Source of the DNA: an uncultured Eubacteriales bacterium
GTDB taxonomy: Bacteria > Bacillota > Clostridia > Oscillospirales > CAG-272
Assembly: GCA_934525675.1 (NCBI GenBank)
Contig: CAKSZH010000008.1
Coordinates: 1 to 64,000, forward strand
DNA length: 64,000 bases
Direction: 5' to 3'
Shown piece by piece: positions 25,584 through 35,111 of the stretch. The first letter of the stretch is position 1. Each line of letters starts with the position of its first letter. The translations under genes and the position numbers were made by a program. Under the pieces are notes generated by a model. That model had not been told where the DNA came from, searched no databases, and worked only from the letters and a program-made list of their open reading frames with translations.

Positions 25584-26274
25584 GCGCCGTCATTGCTCCT
25601 TTCTCGCTTAAAATCAGGGAAACGGGCAGGTCGTACCTGCCGTGCGGCAGAGGAATTTCCGAAATCAGGCGGGAATATACCGCGCCGACGGTCATGGGGA
25701 ACAGGCGGGGATTTCCCGCGTCCGCCGCTCTCCTTGCGCACTCCGACAGAAACCGGTCGTAATACCCGCCGCCGTAGCCGAGGCGGAACCCGCTTGTGTC
25801 ATAGGACAGGGCGGGAACGAGACAGAAGGTCTTTTCGTCGGGGGTGATCTCCTTCGCGTCCGCGGGCGGCTCGGGGATCCCGTGAAAGCCGGGGACGAGG
25901 TCCTTTGTGTCTGCCACACGGTAAAACGTAATCCGATGCGACACGGGATCGGTTCTCGGGTACGCAAGAATCTTTCCGTGCCGGAGCGTCTCTCCGGCAA
26001 CGTGCGAGGTGTCCGGCTCCGAAGCGTAGGATGCGTAGAGGAAAACGGTTTCGGCATTCCTGAATTCCGCAAGCGAGACGACCTCTCTGGAAAGGGCAAG
26101 GTCGAGCGCTTCTTTTTCTTTTGGAGAAATCGCCGCGCGGAGTGCGCCGTACTTTTTACGGAGGCGCTTTTTGGCTTTTGCGATGTCCGCGTCAGTGAGG
26201 GTTTCGGCTTCGGGAAAGGAAGCCGTCGTGTGGGCGGATGAGTTTTTCCGGGTTTCGGAAAAGGGAGCCGCCAT
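25576..26274 (-). CDS. 5-formyltetrahydrofolate cyclo-ligase
   Basis: Converts 5-formyl-THF with ATP to 5,10-methenyl-THF. Motifs: AKKRLRKKYGALRAAIS at the start of the fold, LAYPRTDP, PEPPADAKEITPDE and the ATP/folate loop GFRLGYGGGYYDRFL. The first roughly 30 residues are a Ser/Thr/Ala-rich extension not typical of the family. The ATG at 26274 has GAGGACG 9 bases before it; an in-frame ATG at 26289 lacks such a site. It follows the DJ-1 gene closely and overlaps the CPBP protease gene. Confidence 0.9.
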   Translation of the reverse strand: MAAPFSETRKNSSAHTTASFPEAETLTDADIAKAKKRLRKKYGALRAAISPKEKEALDLALSREVVSLAEFRNAETVFLYASYASEPDTSHVAGETLRHGKILAYPRTDPVSHRITFYRVADTKDLVPGFHGIPEPPADAKEITPDEKTFCLVPALSYDTSGFRLGYGGGYYDRFLSECARRAADAGNPRLFPMTVGAVYSRLISEIPLPHGRYDLPVSLILSEKGAMTAHD

Positions 26275-26299
26275 GTCGTCCGTCCTCATAAGTCAGTCG

Positions 26300-26839
26300 T
26301 CAATCGGAGATAAAGCCGCGGCGAAGTTCGTCCGCCTTGTCTTTTCCCGCGAGCAGTTCCACAAGGAGAAATCCGTATTCCACCGCGACGCCGGGACCCA
26401 TGGCGGTCACGAAGCTGCCGTCCTTTACCAGTCGCTCACCCGTGACGGTGGCACCGGTAAGCTCGGATTCGAAGCCGGGGTAGCAGGTTGCCTTTCTGCC
26501 CTTCAGCAGTCCTCTCTTGCCGAGCAGATAGGGCGCGGCGCAGATGGCGCAGACATACCCGCCTTTTTTTGCGGTGACGCGGATGGCGGTGTCCACCACG
26601 GGCGACGCGTCAAGATTTTTCGCTCCGGGCATTCCGCCGGGAAGCAGGATGGCTTCGGGGTCCGGGTCGCGGAAAAGTACATCGGGAATGTCCGCGCGGA
26701 CGGTAATTCCGTGTGCTCCCTGAATTTCTTCTCCGCCGATACCGACGAGCGTCACCTGCTTTCCCGCACGGCGCAGCAGATCGACCGGCGCGAGCGCCTC
26801 GACCTCTTCAAATCCGGTTGCCAGAAATACATAAATCAT
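26300..26839 (-). CDS. DJ-1/PfpI family protein (YajL/ThiJ type)
   Basis: 179 residues. FLATGFEEVEALAPVDLLRRAG holds the conserved Glu, and the nucleophile-elbow cysteine lies in YVCAICAAPYLLG. GGMPGAKNLDASP and ATCYPGFESEL are also characteristic of the DJ-1/YajL subfamily. By family it may be a deglycase or chaperone for oxidised proteins, or just a redox-sensitive protein; the assignment stays general. GGAGGAAC precedes the ATG. It begins a likely three-gene unit with the cyclo-ligase and CPBP protease. Confidence 0.92.
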   Translation of the reverse strand: MIYVFLATGFEEVEALAPVDLLRRAGKQVTLVGIGGEEIQGAHGITVRADIPDVLFRDPDPEAILLPGGMPGAKNLDASPVVDTAIRVTAKKGGYVCAICAAPYLLGKRGLLKGRKATCYPGFESELTGATVTGERLVKDGSFVTAMGPGVAVEYGFLLVELLAGKDKADELRRGFISD

Positions 26840-26945
26840 GATGTTCCTCCTGTACCCGGCGGTTGTTTTGCCGGGGCATTGCTTTCGGTACCATTCCGTG
26901 TATGGTTTCTTTCGGCGTACCCGTCGCTGTCGGGAAATTTTCCGG

Positions 26946-28250
26946 TTACTTTTTGAAAAATCCGCCGAGCTCTGCGTGGGAAACGACCGTTTCCTCGCGC
27001 GTGGAAAGATTCTTTACCTTGACCACGCCCGCTGCGTATTCGTCGCCGCCCATGATGACAACGTGGGAATAGCTGTCCTTCACGGCGTAGTCGATCTGCT
27101 TGCCGAATTTCTTTTGCCCGAGGTACACCGAAGCAGGGACGCCTGCGGTGCGAAGCTCGTCCGCCAGTCCGGCGTATGCGGCAAACGGCACGTCGGGGAA
27201 GCGGGTGACAAGCACCCTGGTGCCGCCCGAATACACGTCTGCGGGAATCAGCCCGTGCGCACGGAGGAACAGCTCAAGCGTGACGTCGCCCATGCCGAAG
27301 CCGACGCCGGATACCTTCGCGTCCTTGACGAACAGCCCGACTAAGTTGTCGTACCGTCCGCCGCCGAACATGGCGCGGTTGTTTTCGGGATCCTCGTCGA
27401 ACACCTCAAACACGGTGCCCGTGTAGTAATCCAGTCCGCGGATGATACCGAAATCGAACACACAGTATTTTTCAAGGTCCATCGTGCGGAGCGCCGCGAA
27501 GAGGTCGCGCAATTCTCCCGAGCCGACCGAATCGGGGCAGAGGGCAGTCGCCTCCTCCACGCTCATGCCGTAGAGTGCGTCGATCTTTGCAATCTGCTCC
27601 CCGCTGAGTCCAAGCGCCTGCATTTCGGTCTCGTAGGTTTCCCGGTCGATCTTGTCCTTGCGGTCCACCACCTTGGAGACCGCCTTGGCGCCCTCTCCGT
27701 CGGTTCCCGCGATGGCGGCGATGACGTCGTTGAAGAAACGGCGGTTGTTCACGTGTACGCGGAACATGGTCTCGTCCGCGCCGAGCGCCTGCATAATGCG
27801 GATGGCGACCGCGACGGTCTCCAGGTCCGCCTCGTAGCTGTCCACACCGAAAATATCGACGTTCAGCTGCCAGAATTCACGCAGTCTGCCCCTCTGGGCG
27901 CGCTCGTAACGGTACATATTGGGAATGGAGAACCACTTGAGCGGGAAGTTGAGCTCTCCCAGCTTTGCCGCGACCATGCGCGCGACGGTCGGGGTCATTT
28001 CGGGGCGGATGGCAAGACGGCGGTCGCCGCGGTCCACAAAGTTATAGGTCTGCTTTGCCGCGATCTCCTCGCCGGACTTTGCCTCATAAAGCTCAAGAGC
28101 TTCCAGCATCGGTCCGTTGTATTCGTCAAACGCCGACAGGATCAGTGCCTCGCGGATTCTTCCGAAGAACCAGTTGCGCAGCTTCATGTCGTCGGGGTAA
28201 AAGTCTCTTGTGCCCTTGTAGGGATTGGTCGATAATTTCACGTTGCTCAT
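26946..28250 (-). CDS. hisS: Histidyl-tRNA synthetase
   Basis: Class II synthetase charging tRNA-His. 434 residues: motif 1 in the GTRDFYPDD region, motif 2 as MYRYERAQRGRLREFWQLNVDIFG, the His-specific RGLDYYTGTVFEV signature, motif 3 in KVSGVGFGMG, and a C-terminal anticodon-binding domain (GTRVLVTRFPDV...). The ATG at 28250 has AAGAGGCTG upstream; the open frame continues further but across the promoter. It carries its own consensus promoter. The usual partner aspS is not next to it. Confidence 0.96.
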   Translation of the reverse strand: MSNVKLSTNPYKGTRDFYPDDMKLRNWFFGRIREALILSAFDEYNGPMLEALELYEAKSGEEIAAKQTYNFVDRGDRRLAIRPEMTPTVARMVAAKLGELNFPLKWFSIPNMYRYERAQRGRLREFWQLNVDIFGVDSYEADLETVAVAIRIMQALGADETMFRVHVNNRRFFNDVIAAIAGTDGEGAKAVSKVVDRKDKIDRETYETEMQALGLSGEQIAKIDALYGMSVEEATALCPDSVGSGELRDLFAALRTMDLEKYCVFDFGIIRGLDYYTGTVFEVFDEDPENNRAMFGGGRYDNLVGLFVKDAKVSGVGFGMGDVTLELFLRAHGLIPADVYSGGTRVLVTRFPDVPFAAYAGLADELRTAGVPASVYLGQKKFGKQIDYAVKDSYSHVVIMGGDEYAAGVVKVKNLSTREETVVSHAELGGFFKK

Positions 28251-28287
28251 GTTCAGCCTCTTATACAGATAGAATATAGTTATAACT

Positions 28288-28316
28288 AATATAACATGAA
28301 CCCGTGAAATTGTCAA
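28288..28316 (-). promoter_or_regulatory. Sigma-A promoter of hisS
   Basis: Minus strand TTGACA (28316-28311), 17 bases, TATATT (28293-28288). The short A/T-rich leader leaves no room for a T-box. Confidence 0.85.
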
Positions 28317-28338
28317 GAAAGAATCCGTCCCCTACCTG

Positions 28339-28367
28339 TTGACAAGGTCCGGACTTCTGTGTATAAT
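28339..28367 (+). promoter_or_regulatory. Sigma-A promoter of the MATE gene
   Basis: TTGACA (28339-28344), 17 bases, TATAAT (28362-28367); full consensus, back-to-back with the hisS promoter. Confidence 0.88.
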
Positions 28368-28447
28368 ACCTTCGTCCGGTGTTTTGCCGGAGGGAAAGGG
28401 AAACTGAAATCGTGAAAGTCAAAAGCATATTCCGTCAGGAGATCAAC

Positions 28448-29890
28448 ATGACGGAGGGGCCGCTGCTTGGCAAGATCCTCCTTTTCGTTTTGCCGCTTGC
28501 CCTGACCAACCTGCTTCAGGTGTTGTATAATGCGGCGGACATGGTGGTCGTCAGCCTGTCGCGGGAACCGGACGCAGTCGGCGCGATCGGAACGACGGGC
28601 GCCTTCATCAACCTGATTCTCAATATTTTTATCGGCTTCTCGGTCGGAGCGAACGTGGTGGTCGCCCGGCACCTCGGCAGCGGAAACGCGGAAAAAGCGT
28701 CCCGCGCGGTACATACCTCGCTCTGTATGAGCGTGCTCTTCGGCGTGGCGGGAACCGTTGTCGGTCTTCTCATCACGCGCCCGGTACTTGCCGCGATGGG
28801 AAACACGGGAAAACTGCTTGACCTTGCGGTGCAGTACACCGTCATTTATTTCATCGGTGTGCCGTTTTCTTCGCTTGCCAACTACGCCATCGCGATCCTG
28901 CGTGCCAAGGGGGATACCCGCACGCCGCTGTATATCCTGACCGCGACGGGACTGCTCAACGTCGGGCTGAATTTCTTCTTTGTGCTTGCTCTCGACATGT
29001 CGGTGGACGGAGTGGCGTATGCGACCTCCATCTCCAACGCGGTCTCGGCGGTCCTCCTTGTCATCTGCCTGTCAAAAGAGAAGGGCGCCTGCCGGTTTTC
29101 GTTCCGGAAGCTCGGCATGGATCGGAGCGCGTTCAGTGATATCCTTTATGTGGGACTTCCCGCAGGACTTCAGGGCGCTTTGTTCTCGCTTTCCAACATG
29201 CTCATCCAGTCCTCGATCCTTCAGGTCAACAACGCCATGTGCCCTGCGGACAGCGCGTATCAGCCGGTCGTCAAGGGCAACGCCGCCGCGTCAAACCTGG
29301 AGAACTTCGCCTATACCGCGACCAACTCGGTGCATCAGGCATCGGTCACCTTCACGAGCCAGAACGTCGGCGCGGAGAAGTATGAGCGCGTGTCCCGCGT
29401 CATGAAGTGTTGCTATTTCGTGACCTTCCTCATTGCCGTGCTCATGTCCGGAATCGTGCTTCTCCTCAGGGAGCCGCTGCTTGCCCTCTACGGAGTGAAG
29501 GCGGGTGCCGACGGCAGCCTTGACAGCATTGCCATGAGCACCGCTGTCACTCGGATGTTGTATATGCTGACTACCTATTTCCTCTGTGCTTTCATGGAGG
29601 TCGGCTCGGGCGTTCTCCGCGGGCTCGGCAAGTCAGTGACCTCGACGGTCGTGTCGCTGATCGGCTCCTGCGTGCTCCGCATCGTCTGGATCTTTACGGT
29701 ATTCCGCCTGAATCCGACGCTCGGCGTGATCTATTTTTCCTATCCGCTTTCCTGGGGACTGACGGCGCTGATTCACTTTACCTGCTGTATCGTCACCAAG
29801 AACAAGCTGATCCGGCAAAAGAAAGAGCGCGACGCATCAGCCGCCGTGCGTCAGAATGCCGAAAAGACAACAGAAACGTCCGTCGGCTGA
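28448..29890 (+). CDS. MATE family efflux transporter
   Basis: 480 residues with about 12 membrane segments in two bundles; expels cationic drugs or metabolites using a Na+ or H+ gradient. The start MTEGPLLGKILLFVLPLALTNLLQVLYNAADMVVVS is the classical MATE opening, and RAKGDTRTPLYI matches the TM5-6 loop consensus. AGGAG lies 5 bases before the ATG at 28448. A GTG at 28412 behind GGAGGGAAAGGG is a credible alternative that adds 12 residues and keeps the INMTEG context seen in relatives. A terminator follows the stop. Divergent from hisS. Confidence 0.92.
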   Translation: MTEGPLLGKILLFVLPLALTNLLQVLYNAADMVVVSLSREPDAVGAIGTTGAFINLILNIFIGFSVGANVVVARHLGSGNAEKASRAVHTSLCMSVLFGVAGTVVGLLITRPVLAAMGNTGKLLDLAVQYTVIYFIGVPFSSLANYAIAILRAKGDTRTPLYILTATGLLNVGLNFFFVLALDMSVDGVAYATSISNAVSAVLLVICLSKEKGACRFSFRKLGMDRSAFSDILYVGLPAGLQGALFSLSNMLIQSSILQVNNAMCPADSAYQPVVKGNAAASNLENFAYTATNSVHQASVTFTSQNVGAEKYERVSRVMKCCYFVTFLIAVLMSGIVLLLREPLLALYGVKAGADGSLDSIAMSTAVTRMLYMLTTYFLCAFMEVGSGVLRGLGKSVTSTVVSLIGSCVLRIVWIFTVFRLNPTLGVIYFSYPLSWGLTALIHFTCCIVTKNKLIRQKKERDASAAVRQNAEKTTETSVG

Positions 29891-29903
29891 CGGAATTCAA
29901 AGA

Positions 29904-29936
29904 AAAGCGATCCTCGGCGAGAGGGTCGCTTTTTTG
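29904..29936 (+). terminator. Terminator of the MATE gene
   Basis: AAGCGA-CCTC / GAGG-TCGCTT stem, loop GGCGA, then TTTTTTG. Confidence 0.78.
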
Positions 29937-30032
29937 TGCCGGCATTTTCCGGGCTGGCGCTCTTTGCCTGTGCTGTCTTTCACGGTAAAGGAGCACTCCC
30001 GGGTCAGCGCGGTCTTCGGTTTGTTTTTGGCG

Positions 30033-30470
30033 CTATCTCCTCGTAAACACCCGCCGCCGGAGCGTGCGACAGACCGCCATGGCGGGGAGACTCACGAGGT
30101 ACCACAGTCCCGTGAAGGGCAGGCAGATCTGCCCGAGAAAGGAAAACGGGAGCGCGGAGTAATCCCACACGCCAAGACCGAGGACAAGGTTGACGAGCAC
30201 GCCGAACAAAAATTCCCACGCGGTGATGACGAGCGCGCCGGACACGGCGCGGAGGAGGAGCGGGGTACGGGGCATACACGCGTCGAGCGCATAGAGCGAA
30301 AGAAAGCACAGCCCGCCGCAGATCGCCATGCTGACGTGCGAGTACCCGCGGAACAGCACTTCGAGCAGGTAGTACCCCATGCTGCCGACCGAGAAGAAAA
30401 ACAGGATCTCCGCAAACAAACGAAGCCGCGCGAGGGAAGTAACCTCCGCAGGCAAAACCGGAGAACGCAT
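30033..30470 (-). CDS. Putative ABC-transporter type IV / CmpB-like membrane protein
   Basis: 145 residues with four to five membrane segments. WEFLFGVLVNLVLGLGVWDYS followed by LPFSFLGQICLPFTGLWYL is the characteristic C-terminal signature of the family annotated as putative ABC-transporter type IV (CmpB), common in Clostridia and of unproven function. There is no ATPase gene nearby. The start at 30470 has GGGGAGG 7 bases upstream; frames extending to 30782 run through the promoter and leader of nagA on the other strand. Convergent with the MATE gene. Confidence 0.82.
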   Translation of the reverse strand: MRSPVLPAEVTSLARLRLFAEILFFFSVGSMGYYLLEVLFRGYSHVSMAICGGLCFLSLYALDACMPRTPLLLRAVSGALVITAWEFLFGVLVNLVLGLGVWDYSALPFSFLGQICLPFTGLWYLVSLPAMAVCRTLRRRVFTRR

Positions 30471-30557
30471 ACCGTGACCTCCCCAAGACCTTTTGTCTTT
30501 ATTTTCTCCGCCTGTGCCGGTTTCATGCGGCAACGCGCGGAAAATTGCGGAAATCCC

Positions 30558-30586
30558 TTGTAAAAACCCGCGCGGTTTGCTATAAT
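30558..30586 (+). promoter_or_regulatory. Sigma-A promoter of nagA
   Basis: TTGTAA (30558-30563), 17 bases, TATAAT (30581-30586). The leader to the nagA ATG is about 165 bases, without a recognised riboswitch. Confidence 0.7.
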
Positions 30587-30757
30587 AAAAAAGATAGCGG
30601 CAGTTTTTTCTCCGGAAACGGGTCAGCCGGAAACGGGCAAGCCGCCCTTTCGCGCCGGAACGCGCCGCCCGCACCTTTCCCGGATCGAGGGAAGCCCTGT
30701 CGTCTTTCCCCGGCTCATCCGGCTTTTGATGTGTTTTCAGAAAGGAAGCGATTTCAG

Positions 30758-31921
30758 ATGAAAACCCTGATTTACAACGCAAAAGTTTACGATACCGCCC
30801 GCCGTGCCTTTACGGACGGCGGAATTCTTGCGGAGAACGGCGTTTTTTGCAAGGTGTTCCGTATGCCGGTTGCCGGGGATGAGGTCCCCGCGGACAAGTC
30901 GGTGGACGCGCACGGCGCTTACCTTGTGCCGGGTCTTGTGGATGTGCATACCCACGGTCGCGCGGGTGGGGATTTTGTCTCGGCGGACGAGGGCAAACTC
31001 ACCGAGATGGCAAAGTCCTATCTTGCCTCCGGCGTGACGAGCGTCATGCCGACCTTCGCGTCCGCCCCGCTTGAGGGGCTGTACGCCGCCTGTGACCGGG
31101 TCAACCGGGTACGGGAGCATACCGGCGGCGCGAGGTTTGTCGGCACGCATCTGGAGGGCAGATACCTGAATCCCGCAAAGAGAGGCGCGCACGCGCCGGA
31201 ACTGCTGGTCAAGCCGGACGCGGAAGAACTCCGCGGGCTTATGGAGCGCATGGGGCTTCCGTGCCACATCAGTGCGGCGTTGGAGCTTGACACCGACGGC
31301 TCGTTTGCAAAAGCGGCGCTGGACTTTGGTGCGACGCTCTCACTCGGACACACCGCCGCGACCTATGACGAGGCGAGCCTTGCCTTTTCGCGCGGCGCGA
31401 CGGCGGTCACGCATCTGTATAACTGTATGCCGCCGATCCACCACAGAGAGGGCGGCGCGGCGGTTGCCGCAATGACGGGAAACGTGTTCTGCGAGCTGAT
31501 CGTGGACGGCTTCCACATTTCGCCCCCCGTGGTGAAGATGACCGAGCGGCTGACCTCCCCCGACCGCCTGACGCTGATTACCGACTCCATGGAGGCGACC
31601 GGCTGTCCCGACGGGGAGTATTCCATCGCGGGAATGCCCGTCACCGTGAAGGACGGAAAAGCGCTGACGCATGACGGCGCGATCGCGGGAAGCACGCTGT
31701 CGCTCTTTGACGGCGTGAAGAATCTTATGCACTTCGCGGACATTTCCTTCGGAAAAGCGCTGTATTACGCAACGGCAACGCCCGCAAAGGAGATCGGCGT
31801 TTTCCGCCGGCTCGGCTCGGTCGCGGTCGGCAAATACGCGGATTTCCTTCTGGTCGATCCCGACACGCTCGATATGCGCGAGGTCTGGCTCGGCGGAGAG
31901 CGGAGATTCCCGGAGTTCTGA
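30758..31921 (+). CDS. nagA: N-acetylglucosamine-6-phosphate deacetylase
   Basis: Removes acetate from GlcNAc-6-phosphate, feeding amino-sugar catabolism and cell-wall recycling. 387 residues of the amidohydrolase fold: metal-ligand motif DVHTHGRAGGD, HLEGRYLNPAKRGAH, the SLGHTAAT and THLYNCMPPIHHREGG histidines, and LITDSMEATG with the catalytic Asp. GDFVSA and IVDGFHISP are also typical. The ATG at 30758 has AAAGGAAG upstream; the longer open frame is the untranslated leader. No nagB or transporter gene follows, so glucosamine-6-phosphate must be handled elsewhere. Confidence 0.94.
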   Translation: MKTLIYNAKVYDTARRAFTDGGILAENGVFCKVFRMPVAGDEVPADKSVDAHGAYLVPGLVDVHTHGRAGGDFVSADEGKLTEMAKSYLASGVTSVMPTFASAPLEGLYAACDRVNRVREHTGGARFVGTHLEGRYLNPAKRGAHAPELLVKPDAEELRGLMERMGLPCHISAALELDTDGSFAKAALDFGATLSLGHTAATYDEASLAFSRGATAVTHLYNCMPPIHHREGGAAVAAMTGNVFCELIVDGFHISPPVVKMTERLTSPDRLTLITDSMEATGCPDGEYSIAGMPVTVKDGKALTHDGAIAGSTLSLFDGVKNLMHFADISFGKALYYATATPAKEIGVFRRLGSVAVGKYADFLLVDPDTLDMREVWLGGERRFPEF

Positions 31922-32009
31922 CGGGATACGTCCGCGAGATCTTCCCGCCAAATAACTTGACACAACCCGCACGCGGCTCATTTGCCCGGCGGCAGAAAGG
32001 TTGATGAAC

Positions 32010-34130
32010 ATGGAACAGAAAGCATTTTATATCACAACAGCGATTCCTTACGCGTCCAGAAAGCCGCATTTCGGCAATACCTACGAGGTCATCATGTCCG
32101 ACGCGGTCGCAAGGTTCCGGCGTTCGGAGGGCTTTGACGTCGAATTCGGCACCGGTACCGACGAGCACGGACAGAAGGTCGAGGACCTTGCCCGCGCCGC
32201 GGGAATCACGCCCAAGGAATACGTGGACCGCGTGGTCGCCGAGATCCGCGGCGTGTGGGACCGCATGAACACAAGCTACGATCATTTCATCCGCACGACC
32301 GACCCTTACCACGAGCAGGCGGTCAGCAAGATGTTCAAACGGTTTTACGATCAGGGCGATATTTACAAGGGACACTACGAGGGTTGGTACTGCAAGCCCT
32401 GCGAGTCCTTCTTCACTGCCACGCAGGTCACGGACGGCAAATGCCCCGACTGCGGCGCGCCCGTCGAGCAGGCGCGCGAGGAAGCGTATTTCTTTAAGAT
32501 GAGCAAGTATGCGGACCGTCTCATCGAGCACATCGGGACCCACCCCGGCTTTATTCAGCCGGAATCCCGCAAGAAGGAAATGCTCAACAATTTCCTCAAA
32601 GTCGAAGGCGGTCTGCAGGATCTCTGCGTTTCGCGTTCCACCTTCACGTGGGGGGTCAAGACCTTCGACCCGAAGCACGTCTGCTACGTCTGGATCGACG
32701 CGCTGTCCAACTATATCACGGCGCTCGGTTACGATCCCGACAAGACCTATGAGGAGCAGTCGGAAAAGTTCCGGAAATTCTGGCCCTGCGACGTACACGT
32801 CATCGGCAAGGACATCCTCCGGTTCCACACCATCTACTGGCCCATCTTCCTCATGGCGCTGGGACTTCCGCTCCCGAAGAAAATTTTCGGGCACCCGTGG
32901 TTCAATTTCGGATTGGACAAGATGTCCAAGTCCAAGGGCAACGTCATTTACGCGGACGAGCTTGCCGATCATTTCGGCGTGGACGGCGTGAGATACTACG
33001 CGCTTGCCGAGATGCCCTACAACAACGACGGCTCCATCACCTATGAAAACGTCATCAAACGCTACAACACCGATCTTGTCAACAACCTCGGCAACCTTGT
33101 CAAGAGAACGCTGGATATGCAGAAGAAGTACTTTGACAAGGTCATAGCTGCGCCTACGGCGCCCGAAGCACTGGACGGGGAACTGAAAAACGCCTGCTTC
33201 ACCGCTTACGGCAAGGTAAAAGAAGCGGTGGAAAGCTACCACATCGCGGACGCGACGGCGGCGCTCATGGAGCTGTTCAGCCGCGCAAACAAATATATCG
33301 ACGAGACGACCCCGTGGACGCTTGCCAAGGACGAAACCAAAAAGGAACGCCTCGGCACGGTGCTCTACGAGCTTCTTTCCGCGATCCGCTTCGGTGCGGT
33401 ACTGCTCGCTCCCTTCCTTCCCGAAACATCGAAAGAAATCCTCACGGAGCTTGCGGCAAAGCCGGAGCTTGACGCAATCGGGGAAAGCATGAGGTCGGGC
33501 AGGCACGGCGACATCCTGTTTGACCGGTTCCTTACGGAGGACGCCTACCACAGCCTTGTTCCCGGCGATACGGTCGGTGACAGCCGCGTGCTGTTCGCCC
33601 GCATTGACGAGGAGAAGAAGCTCACGGAACTGGAAGAGATCCGCAAGGCAAGAATGGCGGCAGCCGCAAAAGCAGCAGAGAAAGCAGCGGACGGAAAATC
33701 GGAAACGGAGAAGCCGGCAGAGAAGACCAAGGACGGTGCGTCCGGCGCTGGCGAGCCGGCAGACGGCGCGAATGCCGCGAAGCAGTCCGGCGGCAAGCCC
33801 GAGGGCTGCGCGCAGATCGGAATCGACGATTTTCTGAACGTGGAGCTACGCGTGGCGGAAATTCTGTCCGCCGAGCCGATCCCCAAGGCAAAGAAACTGC
33901 TCCGCCTCCGCGTCAGTCTCGGCGACGAGGAGCGGCAGGTTGTTTCCGGTATCGCAAAATTCTATCAGCCAAATGACCTCATCGGCAAGAAAGTCATCCT
34001 CGTTTCCAACCTGAAGCCCGCGACGCTCTGCGGCGTGGAATCCTACGGTATGCTGCTTGCGTCCGGCGAGGAGCAGGTGCGCGTTATTTTCCTGGATCCC
34101 GAAACGCCGAACGGCGAGCGGATTCACTGA
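32010..34130 (+). CDS. metG: Methionyl-tRNA synthetase with C-terminal tRNA-binding domain
   Basis: Class I synthetase, 706 residues. The HIGH equivalent is PHFGN at residues 19-23 and KMSKS is at 304-308. A zinc knuckle CKPC...CPDC sits in the connective peptide. After the anticodon-binding helices an Ala/Lys/Glu/Gly-rich linker (about residues 550-600) leads to an EMAP-II-like OB-fold (IDDFLNVELRVAEIL..., GIAKFYQPNDLIGKK). The ATG at 32010 sits 9 bases after AGAAAGG; an ATG at 32004 and a TTG at 32001 are in frame but too close to that site. gpsA and tatD follow in the same direction. Confidence 0.96.
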   Translation: MEQKAFYITTAIPYASRKPHFGNTYEVIMSDAVARFRRSEGFDVEFGTGTDEHGQKVEDLARAAGITPKEYVDRVVAEIRGVWDRMNTSYDHFIRTTDPYHEQAVSKMFKRFYDQGDIYKGHYEGWYCKPCESFFTATQVTDGKCPDCGAPVEQAREEAYFFKMSKYADRLIEHIGTHPGFIQPESRKKEMLNNFLKVEGGLQDLCVSRSTFTWGVKTFDPKHVCYVWIDALSNYITALGYDPDKTYEEQSEKFRKFWPCDVHVIGKDILRFHTIYWPIFLMALGLPLPKKIFGHPWFNFGLDKMSKSKGNVIYADELADHFGVDGVRYYALAEMPYNNDGSITYENVIKRYNTDLVNNLGNLVKRTLDMQKKYFDKVIAAPTAPEALDGELKNACFTAYGKVKEAVESYHIADATAALMELFSRANKYIDETTPWTLAKDETKKERLGTVLYELLSAIRFGAVLLAPFLPETSKEILTELAAKPELDAIGESMRSGRHGDILFDRFLTEDAYHSLVPGDTVGDSRVLFARIDEEKKLTELEEIRKARMAAAAKAAEKAADGKSETEKPAEKTKDGASGAGEPADGANAAKQSGGKPEGCAQIGIDDFLNVELRVAEILSAEPIPKAKKLLRLRVSLGDEERQVVSGIAKFYQPNDLIGKKVILVSNLKPATLCGVESYGMLLASGEEQVRVIFLDPETPNGERIH

Positions 34131-34151
34131 ATCACACTTTGGAGGAATCGT

Positions 34152-35111
34152 ATGAAAATCACGGTAATCGGTTGCGGGCGATGGGGATCCCTCATCACCT
34201 GGTATCTTGACCGCATCGGAAACGACGTGACACTTTACGGAATGGAATCCGATCCCGGCTATCAGAGATTTGTGCGCGAGCGCAGAAATGATCTTCTGGT
34301 GCTTCCGGAGTCGATCGGGCTTTCTTCCGACATTCATTGCACGGAGGGTGCGGAGGTCATTATCATCTCGGTCCCCTCGCAGGCGCTTGCGGGGCTGATG
34401 AACGAGCTGAAGCCGCTGGGGCTTCAGAACAAGACGTTCGTGCTCTGCATGAAGGGAATTGAGATTTCCACGGGCAGACGGCTTTCCGAGATCGTGAAGG
34501 AAAACACCGACCCCTCAAACAAGATCGCAGTCTGGGTCGGTCCCGGGCACGTCCAGGAGTTTTACGCGGGACATCCGAGCTGTATGGTCATCGACTCGGA
34601 GGACCCGGAGGTCACCCGCCGGCTGGTGGACAGCTTTACGAGCGACCTCATCCGCTTTTATTACGGCAACGACCTTGTGGGAAGCGAGATCGGCGCGGCG
34701 TCCAAGAACGTTATCGGCATTGCGGCGGGCTTCCTCGACGGACTGGGACTTTCCACGCTCAAGGGCGCACTCATGGCGCGCGGCGCGCATGAGATTGCCC
34801 GCCTGATCGGTGCAATGGGAGGTAACCCCATGTCCGCTTACGGGCTCTGCCACCTCGGCGATTACGAGGCGACGGTTTTTTCCGCGCACAGCCACAACCG
34901 CGCGTTCGGTGAGGCGTATGTCAAGGGCGAAAAATTTGCCGGCGGACTTGCCGAGGGCTATTATACGGCAAAGGCGATGATGGTGCTTTCGGAGCGCTAT
35001 CACGTCGAGCTTCCGATCTGCGAGGCGGTCTACCACGTGCTCTATGACGGCGCGGATGTGAAGGAGAGCATTGCACAACTCTTCCGCCGTTCCATCAAGG
35101 TGGAATACTGA
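34152..35111 (+). CDS. gpsA: Glycerol-3-phosphate dehydrogenase [NAD(P)+]
   Basis: Reduces dihydroxyacetone phosphate to sn-glycerol-3-phosphate for phospholipid synthesis. 319 residues: N-terminal GCGRWGS dinucleotide loop, VPSQAL, the CMKGIE strand, EIGAASKNVIGIAAG containing the catalytic lysine, and NPMSAYGLCHLGD. Slightly shorter than the usual 330-345 residues. GGAGGAATC precedes the ATG by 5-6 bases. It starts 22 bases after metG and its stop shares bases with the tatD ATG, so the three genes form one run. Confidence 0.92.
   Translation: MKITVIGCGRWGSLITWYLDRIGNDVTLYGMESDPGYQRFVRERRNDLLVLPESIGLSSDIHCTEGAEVIIISVPSQALAGLMNELKPLGLQNKTFVLCMKGIEISTGRRLSEIVKENTDPSNKIAVWVGPGHVQEFYAGHPSCMVIDSEDPEVTRRLVDSFTSDLIRFYYGNDLVGSEIGAASKNVIGIAAGFLDGLGLSTLKGALMARGAHEIARLIGAMGGNPMSAYGLCHLGDYEATVFSAHSHNRAFGEAYVKGEKFAGGLAEGYYTAKAMMVLSERYHVELPICEAVYHVLYDGADVKESIAQLFRRSIKVEY

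Noticed and set aside
30545..30757. N-terminal extension of NagA
   Set aside because: This segment is the promoter and leader; the normal NagA start is at 30758.
31957..31985. Promoter for metG
   Set aside because: TTGACA at 31957 lacks any -10 at usable spacing.
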